DNA of 64,000 nucleotides. It comes from Cladocopium goreaui. Its lineage: Eukaryota > Sar > Dinophyceae > Suessiales > Symbiodiniaceae. The notes beneath the pieces were generated by a model. The model searched no databases, was not told the origin of the DNA, and was given only the letters and a program-made list of their open reading frames with translations. The stretch spans positions 584,001 to 648,000 of the forward strand of contig CAMXCT020001001.1 of NCBI GenBank assembly GCA_947184155.2, read 5' to 3'. The translations under genes were made by a program, and so were the position numbers. Positions 15,001 through 30,000 of this stretch are shown piece by piece (within the stretch, counting starts at the first letter, position 1; each line of letters starts with the position of its first letter).

Positions 15001-18000
15001 TTTGTTGATGATCCACAGTTCGCAAGATTCTTGGGCTTACTTTTCTCAATAGAATGGCAACCTGTTAGATGATCATCCCATTTTGTAATTCCCTGGTCAG
15101 CAAGTCCCAAGGTATCCCAGGTTCTCAACTGTAGTAAATGGTATCAATTTGTATTTAACAACCCTATATATCCATCACGCATTGATTGGTAGATCCATCA
15201 TCCATGATCTCTATATTGTTCTTGTGTTGGTATTGGCTCAACCCCCCCAATTTATGAATAGCCCGGTATATCTACCATTACCCCTAACTGACCTATTCAT
15301 AAACCGACTTTGCCAACTTATATGGGGCGCCACCCTCTATAGCCTCTATACACTCCCATGATATTCCCATTATATCCCCATGATGTTGCAATTCCATCCC
15401 ATTATATCACAATTTTGGAAGCTTAAATCAACAGTAATCCTATGAATAATCCCATCAGCACATTTAAATTTCATTAAGTCTATTGAATTTCTGTTAAATC
15501 ACCATGAAATCCCATGAAATCACCATTAAATCCCAATAGATCACCATTTGAATAGGCTCATAACCATCATTTTTCAGCGACCACTAGATCGGCCGACGCT
15601 CCACAAAAAGCCCTTGCAGAGGCCACCCGGGACTTCTCAGTGCCCAAGGGCGCCAAGGCCTGAAGATTGGAAGGGAATGGATTTGCTTCATGGCAAAACT
15701 ATTATGAATATATGATATGGGAAAACTGACTAGACATGGGGGTTAATTAATTGGGATGTATATTTTGGATATAAATGCAAACAATTACAATATATACAGT
15801 GTATCTGGCCTGCAGTTAAGATAGTCAAATAGTATTATGCAATTTTTGAGCCTTCCATGCTAGCATCAACAAAGAGGAAGTTCGGTTCCATTACCTGTGC
15901 TACTGGAAGAAGTTTCTGAATCGGTAACTTTGAATTGGCTTAGTCATTATTTAGGTCTGATTATATTATGTTGAATCACCAATCACTTTAAGTATATGCC
16001 ATGACTTGCCTGTACATGAGGCGAGACAGATCAGCATTGAACTGCATTTCGAACGATTGTGATTGCGATGATCTTTTTGTGAGGGATATTCAGATTGAAG
16101 AGGAAATGGTTTTGGCAGAAGAGAAGATCCAGGAAGAGGGTGGGGAGCAGCAATGAGATTAGCTTCGACCTACATTTGATTAGCCTTAGCAGTGGTGATT
16201 GCCCATTGAGCGAACCTTGGGATTTGGGGAAAGGAATGCTGGCTGCTGATTCTGTTTGTGCGGAGATGACCCCAAAGTTTCAAATGGGTACGTGGTACAA
16301 GCCTACTACTGAAAAGGAAACCGAATGAATTCGCAGCGAATTCCCATCCTGAATATTTTGAATTTTCCACCTGTACTTAAGCAAATCACCTTGTACAGGA
16401 GGGGGGCTACCAACCCCCATCCCCTGTGAGGTCCTGAGCGCTCAGGACCTTGTACCTCCTCGCCCCAGCGTAGATTGGGGCAGGCCGTTTGACCTTGTAA
16501 CCCCCTAGTTGGATTTTTTTCATCTGTAGTTAAGATAGTCACCTCGAGGTGGTACAAGGTCCTGAGCGCTCAGGACCTCACACAGGAGGGGGGCTACGGA
16601 CCCCCATATGCTGTGAGGTGATTTGCTTAAGTACAGCCTTACAAAAAATATTGGTCACATTATGATGTTCAGCAAATCATCTTGTATTGAAAAGCTGATT
16701 TACCAAATCATTTGAACTAATTATGAATTGTTCATTCATAATTTCATAATATTAATTAACATATATTTACACATTGTTTGAGCAAATTATGATTGAACAA
16801 TTCATAATTAAACTGGTTGCAATTCAGATTGATGGGCACCAGAAATGGGAACAGATTCTTGTAACAACAGTGACTGATAATTCCTGCTGCTGGGTGACCA
16901 GGTCTTCCTTATTACATCATACTCGGTTGATGGTTCCTCCCACATTGGGTCAAATGACTTGTCATCCTATCAAGATATGATACCATTCATTATGATCCAT
17001 TATTATTGATGGATTATTATAGTAAAAAGTAATATCCCACGAATTGAAAAATTGCCATGGGTCATAGGCTTTTGGGTTTTGGGATTACATTGATAATGGA
17101 TTATATGGATAATCGCTATAAATCATGTGATTATGGCCGATTTTTTAGGTTCAAGATCACAACTTCAAAGAAACAAAAAGTACTATTTGACTATGCTAAC
17201 ACCACCCCAGGTATATATATATATAATGTTTAGTATGTACATATTTGGGATGTTGTTTATTTCAATCTAGCGGAATTATAATGACAATGGAGTTTACCGC
17301 TGGTAAAATCCTTGGAACTATGGGACATGATCCCTTGAAATGGAAGTGTTTATAAGTTTTTAATAGAAAAATAACCGGCAAATGTGGGGAACAAAGACCT
17401 ATAACTGGAGGTGATCTTCGCTGGGAAGTTGCTGGGATATCATTTGAACATATGCCGGGTTATCAATGCCGGATTTTTGATTGCCATGTGTGATGATTGG
17501 GATACTGACATATACTTGCTAGTTGGTGGTTTCAAACATTTTTTTATTGTCCATAATATATGGGATAATCCTTCCCATTGACTAATATTTTTCAGAGGGG
17601 TTGAAACCACCAACCAGCTTGTTTTTTTTTTTAGTGGGATATCATTGGATCGGGATTATATGGGGATAGAATGGGTTTTCAAACGGATGATTTTTTGGTG
17701 ATGTGACTTACCGCAGAAACGCAGCATTTGGGGAATTCATTGAGGTTATGTTTTTTTTTGGGGGGATGCCTTAAGCAAATCCAAGTAATGTTGGTAAAAC
17801 AATAATTAATCAGACCCCGGTCATCACCATAAATAGGTGGTATAAACCATTCCCAAATGGGTGGTTTATGGCATTGTTTTCCCACATTAATGGAATATGA
17901 AGTTGAGATGATGAAAATTCATGGTTATGGGATGGGATGTAAGAATCGAATCGTCGGGGATAGAGCAAAAATATAATTGGTGATTTAATGTGATGTACTG

Positions 18001-21000
18001 TATATAATGCATGTTTTTTCTATGTATCTGAATTTGTTGTGGCTTGGTTTTGTTTAGATCGGGTTTGAATGGGGATATAGCCAACGTAGAGATAACATGG
18101 ATATTTCATGGAGATGTTGAAATGGGCCGCCAACAATACCGGCGGATGATTCCGGATGAGTACTTGAATATGGTGCTATAAATTGGGATATTTGCAAGGC
18201 AACCATGGCCATGTTGGAAGAACCCTGTCAACCGGGGCTGGATCGAAGCTCCTTGTGCAGCTGGAATCGCTGGTTCAACTATAGTTATTGCTAGGTCAAA
18301 TCGCCCTGGTCCTATGTATACCGTATACCCTCTGGTAATTTGACATAGCTATTGAAAATTGCCATTTATAGTGGATTTTCCCATGAAAAATTGTGATTTT
18401 CCATAGTTATGTTAGTTTACCAGAGGGTACATCACATGTTTTGCTGGATCAGCATCTTTAGATATTATCTCTAGCGGCTTAACTATGTCAACTTTGAATT
18501 CATATTTTGCCAGAAAATCGCTGGCGGAACATTCACCTACCAGCTAGTTGTTGCAGGGTTCCAAGTAAAGATGTTTTTCTTTTGCAGGCTATAGCACGTA
18601 ATTATTTTCTAAGTATATCCCAGTGATATTCTGATGATCTGATGATACTCCAATTACTCCATGTATTGGTTGCATACTGGTTGGCTGCGGCGATCCCTCA
18701 TTTAACTGCGATCTTTAGTGCCTTCAATCACCATTCGCCACATCAGGCCAAAGATGGGTCCAAACTGCGTTCATCGGAGTGGCTTGGAGGATTGCACCAT
18801 GACGAGGTGAAACCCCAATGAGTTATATTAAACTACAGGTAATCATAATCCATTCTGGTAGTCCGGTAACCCCTGTTTTCAGTTATATTAATTGCTATTC
18901 AAACATGTTGTTTAGATTTGGCAAAGATGGTGGTATCGTCGTATAGTAGGATAGAATGGGGATGTGCTATTTTTTCTGATGGGTGTATAGCTGGGAAAAA
19001 ATATCGACTTCACAGGCCGATGTCACGACGCCAGTGATGGTTTTGGAGCTGATGGAAATGGAGGCGAATGTGAAGAACATGCAGCCCCGGCGCCCTTTCT
19101 TGGCTTCGCTGGCACTCCGAAGGCCGCCGCAAACAGCACCGCTACCCCGAACTCCTCAGAGGCCCCCACCGCTTCCTATAGTCCTTGGGAGCGAGGTCGG
19201 CTGGTGCTGGAGATATAGAATTCGGGAATCATCCCAAAAGTTGGCGACTCAGTACAATCTAACAAACATTGCAACAGAAAATCCCCCATTGATAGATGAA
19301 TTTCCAGGTAAAGCTTCCATTCATAGGAAATTTTGCAGCCCAGCCACCTTTCATTACCGGAGGGTAAACCTTGATTTTTGCCGGTAAAATTCCCCAGGCA
19401 CATGGTCAACCTTGTCCTTGTTAGTGAGCCAGAACGAGAACAAAGATGACAGAGAGACTAGAGTAATCAGCTAAGTTTTTTTTTCAAAGTATTAAGTATT
19501 TGTCAGATTGGCCAGGAGACCGGACATAATTAATTTTCTTCTTACTAATAACACCACTTAGCCGTTTAGGTGGGAACCACAGAATAACCACTATAGACTG
19601 TAGTCTTTAGATTGGCTATGAAAACTAGTATTGTTTTGGGGGCCGTTTATTTTTGGGACAGGGAACTGTTTTAACACCAGTTAAACTCAAGCAAGACTGC
19701 AGTGGAACTGATGACCCCATCAACATGTTGTGGTAACAGGTAGGAGGCCGTCACCAATATCTCACGCCACGTGGGCGTGGTTCCGTGACTACAAGTATTA
19801 TCGGGATATTTCGGTGGGAATACGGAACCCACCTTGACCCCCAAATGTTCCAAATGCAAATCATTGCTCTGTCTCATTATGTTTTGTTCGCTTTGTTCTT
19901 AATTAGTTTTGTTTTCTGTTGTCTTGTGGTCCCAGATGAAATCGCTAGGCCTCAAGGCATTATATACATGCAACATCATGTAACCCCAACCCTATAGGAT
20001 ACAATCACCACAAGTGTTTGGTGGATTGAACTACCGTTTACCATCCTACTTTGGATCGTCCCAAATGGCTATATATATAAAAATGAATATATGCATATAT
20101 ATATATTACAATATATTATTATTATCATTATTATTATTATTATATTTATTATTGTTCTATATGTATATATAGAGATATATATTATCTCAGGGAGTGAAAA
20201 ACCACCAGCCAGTCACTATTGGATAAAATTAACCTTGTTTGGTGGCTAAACAATTCCCTGTTTACAAGTGATTTCCCATCAAGACTCGCTGAGGCGCTTC
20301 ACGATCGAGAGTTGGGGCTTGGAGCCTGCCGCGGGGCGCAAGATGTTCACCAAGAAGGGATGGCCCTCCACTGGCAAGGCGCCGGTGAGGGCGGGTGTTT
20401 CTCCTCGATTTCAAGTATGGCCAAAAAATAATGATGAACAATAGGAAACACGTGTAATTAATTAATATTAATTATAGACATACATTAATATATATATATA
20501 CACATATGATATATATATATAGTTATTATATATATATATATATATACAACGCGTCCAGTTATTTGTATATTAGGAACTGGCCTACTTACCAGCCTCACGG
20601 GCAACCAGAGTTTGAAATCGGAACTAGGCACCACGGTTCAAGATAAATTTGAATATATTTTGTGAGTGCTTTATAATTTATAACATATGTCCTGAACGCT
20701 TTGAGATCAACCTTTTTGCAAAAAACATGATATGGAACCGTTAAGAAACCGTGAGGAAATGGGCTGGAACCGTGAGAAAAGGTGGTGCAACCGTGAGAGA
20801 AAAGCGGTGGAACCGTGAGAAGAGCTTCGCACGTTTATGAGCCACAATATTTTGGTTGCCTCACGGTTTTATTTTCGATTATTTTAGGCTATCATCAAAA
20901 GAATCATAGTGTTTATCATATTCCCTATGCGTGGTTCCTCGCCATTTGGCCTGGTTCCTATGGAATCAGTCGCCGGGGCCCAGTTACCTATGAGACAAAC

Positions 21001-24000
21001 CCCCAGGAGCCCTTGTGTTTTTTTCTAAGATTGTTGAAAGTTCTTTGAATTGTGTTGAAGGCTAATTTGCAGGAAGCCTTCCTTGTTGTGTTCGATGGCG
21101 GAATGTGTGGAGACCTGTCAATATTCTTTATTTGTTTTTGCTGCACTTATCTTTGATTCAACCCAGTCAAGATTGGGTTGGCCCACAATCTAAGAATCTG
21201 AGACTGTGTTGTTTTTTGAGGGTGATCTGTGTCTCTTCTCCCAAGCTGTCTGCAGGAAGCATTGGAAAAGTTGCAGAAGGATGAAGCGCAGAATGCCCTG
21301 ATGCCCCAGGAGACGTCCCGGCCCAGTGGTCGATGGTTCGAATGTGTTCGATATTCGAAAAGGATATGATGTCAACCACTACCCTCTGGTAATTTAACAT
21401 AGCTATTGAAAATACCCCATTTATAGTTGATTTACCTATTCAAAATGGTGATTTTCCATAGTTACGTTAGCTTACCAGAGGGTAGAAGCAAACATATTCA
21501 GCAATAAATTACCCTCTGGTAAATTAACATGGCCATACAAAAACATGTTTTCTATTAGGTAAATCATCCATAAATGCACCAGTTTAGTTATGTGAAATTG
21601 TCAGAGGGTCTGTGTTCCATGACCTCGTCTCGCCTCCTGTGGGTCTAGCATGAGCTAGCCTTACTTTCTAAGGAAGACTGTGCTATGAATTGGTGGTGTT
21701 TGTAGCCCTTCTCAAGAATGCATTTGGATCCACAGGCTAAGTGGGAGTTCATTCCCATTATAACACCATTGTTATCCATCATTACCATCCATCATTGCTG
21801 GTTAAGCCCAAATATACAAACTACACCATATATTAGGGATGATTAGATTCCCATGGCATCAGCAATATTATTCCCAATTTACCACTTGCTAGTTAAACAT
21901 GTGTTAGTCTTAAGTTACATTAGGGATTCAAGTCCCATTATACTATCAAGTGGGATGATGTTCCGATTTTGATGATATTTGAAAAAATCTAATTGCAAAA
22001 ATCCTATCAAAATTCTAGTTATAAAAATCCCATAAAAAATCTAATCATAAGATTTTAAAATCTATTATCCTATAATATTTTAAAAAAATCTCATTTTGAT
22101 GATATAAAGATCCTGATTGTCGGTTCAAATCATCATTGGATCGTTTTGTTTCGACCGAGGTGCAGCAGCAATTGGAAGCCAAAGGATGGGATCCAGTGAT
22201 GGCGAAGAAGGCGCCGCCCGGGCCCTTTTTGGGGCGAACAATTGATATGTCTATTGTACAAATTGTAGGTTATAAAATATTCGAAAACTGGTGTATCTAT
22301 CTATCTATCTATCTGTCTATCTATCTATATTTCTATCTATCTATCCATCCATCCATCCATCTTACCCATCTATCCATCTATCCATCTATCCATTTGTCCA
22401 TCTATCCATCTATCCATCTATCTATCTATCCATCCATCTATCTTATCCATCTATCCATCTATCTATCTATCCATCTATCCATCTATCCATCTGTCCATCT
22501 ATCCATCTATCCATCTATCCATCTATCTACGATCATTTACATGTATGTACCGTTACATGCGATTGCACACACACATATGTATATATTCAAATATGTATAT
22601 ATATATATATATATGTGTTGTTGTTTCTCCCGGCACATTTGGCAATCGACGAGCGTAAACTGATGGATTTAAGCATGAAAGGACAGGCCTTCAGCCAGAA
22701 GAAATGGGAATATAACTGACAAAGTCCGTTTTTTTTGGTTATTCCTTGGGATTACGATTTCTGTTGCCAAAAGATATTTTTTTAAACCAATCATTATCCA
22801 TGTACCTAGATATATCAAGTATATATATATATATTATATAATATATATATATAAGTATTGCCCTCCCTTTCTATTAAACATCCCTAAATGTCCCAAATAT
22901 TGCTGGGGCGTTTTCTCGGGGGTGTGTAACATGAACGGGGGAAGGAAACCCCATTCTTGACGTCTATGGCCATCATTAACCGTACCAACATATTCCATTT
23001 TAATTATACATGTTATTGATTTTATTTTGTTTATCCACTTGTTTTCCGATCATTATCCAGGTGGATTATAACCTTCATGTTTTTCATTAAACCACACTTC
23101 TTTATTCCAATTATTTTTTCAAATACCAAAGCTTTTTCATAGCCCATCATAGTTGTCCCTTATATTGTCCCTTAGGTTGGGCACTCAACATCGAGCGTTT
23201 TTCGCTCAAAGCTCCAGCGGATGCTTCTTCCGATGCCGAGGCCAGAGTTGCCTCTGGGCGGATGGATTTTACGGTTCCTGGAACATCAGGCGGTTTGCAT
23301 GGGAGTCCTCTCACATGTGATTCATTGTCAGCTGGTGAAGACGGCGCCGAAATGACCTTTCCGCAGTCATGGACTCCTTTGGTGCCCATGGACGTCGCGC
23401 GAGATGGAGCTTTCGTGACTTGGAGAGACCTTGGATTGTGACAATAACCATCAGCGGCGAAAGATTTTTACGTTCTGTGGGCTGTCAAATAAAAAAACGA
23501 AAAACATAGTATATTCCATATATAGATGACCATTGAACCACCTTTAAATTCCATTACCTTCTGGTTATGACTAACATAGCCATGGAAAATGGTCCATCTA
23601 TAGATGGTTTACCTATTAAAAAATTTGTTTTTCCATGGCAAACTGTTAGTCATAACCAGAGGGTAAATCACAATTTACATCAATTTGGATCACAATAAAC
23701 TGGATTATTACTATCCATATAAACCACCATATAAATGGCTTGGATAATTACTATCCATAAGGCCATTAATGATCAATATGGATAGTGGTTTATTTGGTTT
23801 ATTACTATCCATATAAACCACCACTTTCCGTAAGATTCAGGCCATTTTTCATGGCCAAATAAGCACCACCTCGAAGGCATTTGAAGCGATGGAGATCTAC
23901 CGCCAGATGGCCTCCGTCAAGGCCTGGTGATGACAAGGGCTCGTAAGGGATGTGATTTGCTAAAAGCTATTGAAAATGGCCATTGAAATAGTGAGTCTTC

Positions 24001-27000
24001 CCATTAAAAATTGTGTTTTTCCATAGTTATGTTAGTTTACCTGAGGGTATGATAATCTAATAACATCAGAATAATGATCATCTATGATCCCGTGACTGAT
24101 TGTAGATCAAAGACATTCATAGGCTATAGATCATAGAATGGGGGTTATAGATTATAGATCTAGATGATTGTAGATGATCTTTGCTTTATATTCCTCGTTT
24201 TCCACTGAGTCTGAGGGTCCTTGGGCCAAAATGATGCCTCGCTGGCTGAACTCACCATGATGGTCAGAAAGGTTAGTCAAACCAAACAAGGCATATGTCT
24301 GGTAAACAATAGTCAGCACATATTACTTAGGCAAACCCCAAAAAATCTAATGTGGGTAAAACAATAATAAACCATCCCCCAAATCACCATAAATAGGTGG
24401 TATAAACCGTAAACCATTCCCAAATTGGTGGTTTATGGCATTGTTTTAACCACATTATCCCAGAACCAACCATTTGGGTGTCATTTTAGCTTCATAATAC
24501 AGCCAAGCCGCCGGGTTCGTTGGGATGGTTCACAGCATTTTCGGAGCCACGGGATTACCTAACTGGGTGGGTAATCCATCGCATTAAGCCAGATTAAGCC
24601 ACACGATGGCCCAATTACCTGGAAATTTGTTACATAGCTATTGAAAATGGCACGTTCAGTTTGTTGATTTACCCATTAAAAAATTATTAAAGATGGTGAC
24701 TTTCCATAGCTTTTTGTAGAGGCTACAGCTACAACCTATTCTATACCCATCGGATCCATGTATGCTATATATGGTAACATTTACCATCAATATACCCCAA
24801 ATGTTAGCATATATACCATACATGGGTCCTATGGGATATACTATTTCACAATTTCACAAATGTCCACGGCTCCCTCGAGCCTCGGGCAGAAAATCCTGAC
24901 GGCTTTCGCCCGGCCGATGCAAGAACATGTGGCAGCCACAGTTGGGACGAAGGAAGATGGGAAAAAACTTGAGGTTTAATTGATGGAAAATGGAAAATGC
25001 TACTTCGAACCATAATTGCAGTTAGTCCGTTTTTTTAAAATGGTTTGATTGGAAAATACTGGGATATGACTGGGATCATATTGGACTTACCCTCTGGTGT
25101 CATCAAACATCGCTGGGAAGTCCGAACCAAAATGGAGATGTTAATTTTAAAATCTTAAAATCATGGAATATAAATGGTTTTGCCATTGATGTGATTGATT
25201 GCCAAGGGGTAAGTTGCAACACTGGTGTTGGGATTTCGATGTTTAATTGATAGAACCTTTGATAGCACAACACATCTTCATGTTTCAAGCCCATTTGCCA
25301 TTGGTTAGCATATACATGTTTCCATATATATATATATATACATATGCCTAAATAAAAACGAACCAACTTATAAGTATATATAAGTAGAAACAACATATCA
25401 AATGCAACTGGTCATGAATACATATATATATATATATACATATACATATAGTATATTTGTAGAACACACACATATATATATATATATATATTACATACCT
25501 ACCTACCTACCTGCATACATGCATGCATACATACATACATACATATATATATCAATATATATTGGATTACGCCAAATCTCATTTTGTTTTTTACGGCTGA
25601 GCGGCCGAGGCTTCTGAGATGAACCGCATTCACCCCAGTTGGTCGTCCGGGCTCTCGGCGGGCGGTGCCCCACGATGTTTCCCTTCAAACACGCCCGGGA
25701 TGAATAGGATATAGATGGTTTACCTATTGAAAATCATAGATCTTTCCATGGCAAACTGTGAAATAACCAGATGGTAAAGATATATTTTGACCTAATGACT
25801 TACTTGTGCTTAGTAGGGAATGAGGGAATGATACACAATAATGATCAATAATAATCCCAGCAAACCCCATTCCCATCCATTCCCATTTTGGGCACAACAT
25901 ATTTATATCATATTTATACATCACAAAGCAGCAACAATTCAGGTGTTATCAATAAAACAATCCTTTTACATATGTATTTTTGTTTTTTTGCTACTTTGAT
26001 AACATGTTTCATGTTTCATGGACAATGCAAGCCCCAGTTGAAATTTCAATTGCATCCATATTGTCATATTGAATATCATTAAGATGTGCATCAAAATATG
26101 TCTACATCATGCCTAATGCATCACTATTTGAAAAATGACTCAATATATCTTTGATATGCACGTTTTGTACATTTAAAGGACAGATTCATTGAATAGAGAC
26201 AGATAGATATATATATATAGTGTCAATAGTGCCTATATAGACATCATCTATGCATATTTATTTCTGAACTCTCAGAACCAGCAAAGTCAAATATATATAT
26301 ATATATATATATATAGATACTGTCAACCGAAACCTCCTGAGAAATTCATCCATTGAATCAAGGGGATATACATATGATAGGTATATACTACCCTAGCCAA
26401 CTAGAAAAATGCATTTTTCTCCACAGGAACCCACCCATGGCCATGTGATATCATAATTATGTTCCACCCAATTCCATCAAAACACATGTGTACTCACACA
26501 TAGATACTGTGTACCTTATACATGCATGCATGCATGCATGCATGCATGCATGCAAGCATGCAAAGATACATACAGACAGACATACAGACATACACATGTC
26601 TATAGCTGGAGATTTTGGAACCAAGTGCACCCAAGTACCAAGTATAGTTGGTGGGACTTGCGAGCAGCTCTCGTCCACCATGGAGAAATCATCCAAAGTA
26701 CCAGGCCATTGGCAGAGCCAAACAGATGACCCGCAAGTCACTTCCTCACACAATATATCCATACATATTTCGTTTGAATATATATATATATATACACAAA
26801 CTTTTATTTACATATATATATATGATATATATATACACACAAACTTTTATTTACATAATATATATATATATATATATACACTTGTATATGTGTTATATGC
26901 ATGTATATTTGGAAGCTCCGAAACCACCCATTGTCTGAGGTACGGCACCTCCACTGGACGGCTGAGCTGCAGCAATCCGAACCTGCAGGGGATCCCCGCG

Positions 27001-30000
27001 GACAGCAAGGACGACCAAGCTGGGCCCCGGGAAGGCTCCGTGGGTGCCCCGTTAAGGCCGCTCCTAATCTAACTGGGTTCCCTGTGAATCAATGGGTCAT
27101 GTTATGATGATAGTTCCCCCCTAATTAGTTGGTTATAGTTGGTTTATAGTTCCCTATTAACTTTGGATCTACGTACCATGAAGCCTAGCTGTTGGAGGTG
27201 TAAACCAACGTAGCGAACTAACTAGTAAGCACAATTTGGTTATTAAAACAACCTACCATTTCTGGGGCCGGCATATCCAAGTAGCTGGCAACTTGTGAAT
27301 GAATGATTATATTTATACACGCATATAAATACATGATCATACTATGATTATAATATATATATACACATCTTGTTGTGCATATATATACATATGCACTTAT
27401 AAAAAAAATATATATATGTGCGTTTTTTTTGAAGTGTATGCACTATAACTGTGTGGCGAGTCGGTCCAGTGGTGGACGGTAGCGGCAAATAGTGGTAGAC
27501 AACTGTTTCCTGTGTGACAAGCCGGGTCCATGTCGCCTCGTTTTTTTTGGTGTTGACTTGATTAGAGGAAGTGGATTTATCTTGCCCCAAAATATGGGTT
27601 ACTTGATATTATATAACCATGCGTTGGGAAGGCTTGAGAAGGCTGGAAACCTGGAATTTCATTGGGAAACTATAATTTTTCTTATCCTCGAAGACACAGT
27701 TCTATGTTTCTATGGGTTCCTTATTTTGTCGAAGCTATTGGGCTGTTTTCTGTTGTCACTAGTCAATTCAATTGGGTTTGCTGTATTGTGTATGTATACA
27801 GCTATTTGGGATGATGCGAAACGACCCCCGTATGGTTGCTTGCTAGTTGCTTTGTTTTTTGCTTTAAAAACTTTGTATTTAGTACTCAGGTTACAAATAT
27901 ATATATATATGTGTGTGTCTGTGCATACATACTTTTCTTATATAGGACCCCAGACCACTGAACCCACACATAAACTCTCCAAACTGCGAAGAAAACATTG
28001 CGAATACCTGAAACATGTGCTAAATGGTACCATGCACATCCAAGTACAATATAAAGCAATAGCCCCCCAATTATATCTGTATATTCTATCCACATTATAT
28101 ATGAACCACCACATGTGATAGTTAAATCCCCAATAATGACTGGAATGTCACATATTTGATAACTCGTAAACGGATAAATAACTGGTGTTTTCGGTTTATC
28201 TATCAAATAATATGATTCATTGGCGCATATCAAATATATACTGGGTCGATCCATATCAAATATATATATATAATTATATATATATAGGTTTATACTGGTA
28301 TCAGATACCCTGGGTTTTTCACATGAAAACACCAATGGGTTACCGAAAATCGCGGCATCGACCATGGAGAGGACACCTATGGCGTGCGGGGCGCTTTCAT
28401 TGCAGGCGAAGGTGACCGGGACCGTGATGTCTGCGTCCAGTGGTGTCCAGTGGTAAAAGTAGGATAGTAACCAATAAAAATAGGGATTTATGCTGCAAAA
28501 ATGTTGATTGATAGTTGATATAGTTGATTTTAGTTAGTTAGCTAAGTTGGTGAACAAAACTCCAATTTCACTGGGGTTTATGACACATGTATCTATCGTG
28601 AATGTGTGAACAGGGGCTAAAAACTAACAAACGGCACTGGGGGAGAACCACCTTGTAGCCGCTGCAAATATAATGGGGATACAGTGAGGGTATAGTGAAC
28701 AGTTGGCTATTGAATGGTGATATAACATGATATAACTATAACTAGCATGTCTAGCTGTAATACTGTAAGGGTGGTATGATGTGAATAGACTGGGGGTATC
28801 AATGGTGATTGGTTGATACAGCTAAGCAGCAATATCATTTGAATAGATGGATTTAATGGCGATACAGCGCAACAACTGGGGTTTCGTGAAATGATGGGAT
28901 TAATATTGTTGAATGGCGTTTAATGAATGAAGTTAAATTTAACTGAACATGGGTAAAATGGCTATAAAATAGTGAGAAAATGGTGATAGCATGGAATATA
29001 CAACCAACAACAATGATAGGGTATCATCGGGGTGTCACGTCAACTATTTTTGGTGTATACAATGTGTACAATGTGAATAATATAGTAGATAAATGGTATA
29101 GGCCGCAATATAATAACATGACATTTTTGTGTGTCTGAAAACTGGATGTACAGTGACAAGGTCTTGGAAAAGCCCCAGAACTTTTACAGTTTACAGACAG
29201 ATGCCTTTACACACGGAGGCTTTCACGCAAAGAAGCTTTTACACACAGAAACTTTTACACACCGATACTTCACACAAATATGTTTTTGCACAGCGCGGCA
29301 TTTACGCACAGACGCCTTTATACACAGACGCTTTTACACAAAGACGCTTTCACACAGAAACTTTTACACAGAGAAACCTTTGCACAGAACAGTTTTACAC
29401 AAAGAAGCTTTCCTCCCCCCAACCAAAAGCAGGCAAACATGCATTTGAGCTTGGATTGTTTGATCGTTTCCTGTCGTTTCCCTTCCAGGTAATGAGTGCT
29501 AATGGATGACACTGGGATATCCAGATATCCACGTATCTAGGTTTGTCCTTTAGATTCCCTTTCAGCATTCTATAAATGGCATGACGCCCACGCCCGACCC
29601 TCTTCTACACACAGACGTCATTACGCGCAGCAGCCTTTACACAGAGCAATTTCTATGCGCACATGCTCTTACACAGAGGGGTTTGTGCACAGAGAAGCTT
29701 TTACACACATGTTTGAAACAGCGCACTCTTCGGCCGAACCTGCACTGTTGCTGTTTGAACTCCTGTCCGTCTGTCCGCCTTGTTGCTTGCTCTTTCTGAT
29801 CAGCTACCTACCTTTCATGTTCCCCTTAGCAAGTATATATAATTATATATATATATATATCAATCACCCCTGGTTAGTTGGTAGTGGATCTAAATCCCAG
29901 CTGCACATCTTTGTCCTCATGAGGGTCCATCGCCAGGCAAGACTTTCATCATGGCGGACTATTCCCAGCTGGAGCTGCGCATTTTGGCGCCCCGCCTCGA

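Noticed and set aside
22136..22719. Ser/Ile/Tyr-rich frames
   Set aside because: Apart from POP exon 19 at 22160-22210, they are tetranucleotide-repeat translations.
27492..28118. 208-codon + strand frame in POP intron 24
   Set aside because: It is T-rich and hydrophobic, runs through (TA)n/(GT)n microsatellite and repeat-element sequence, and has no motif. It is best explained by composition.
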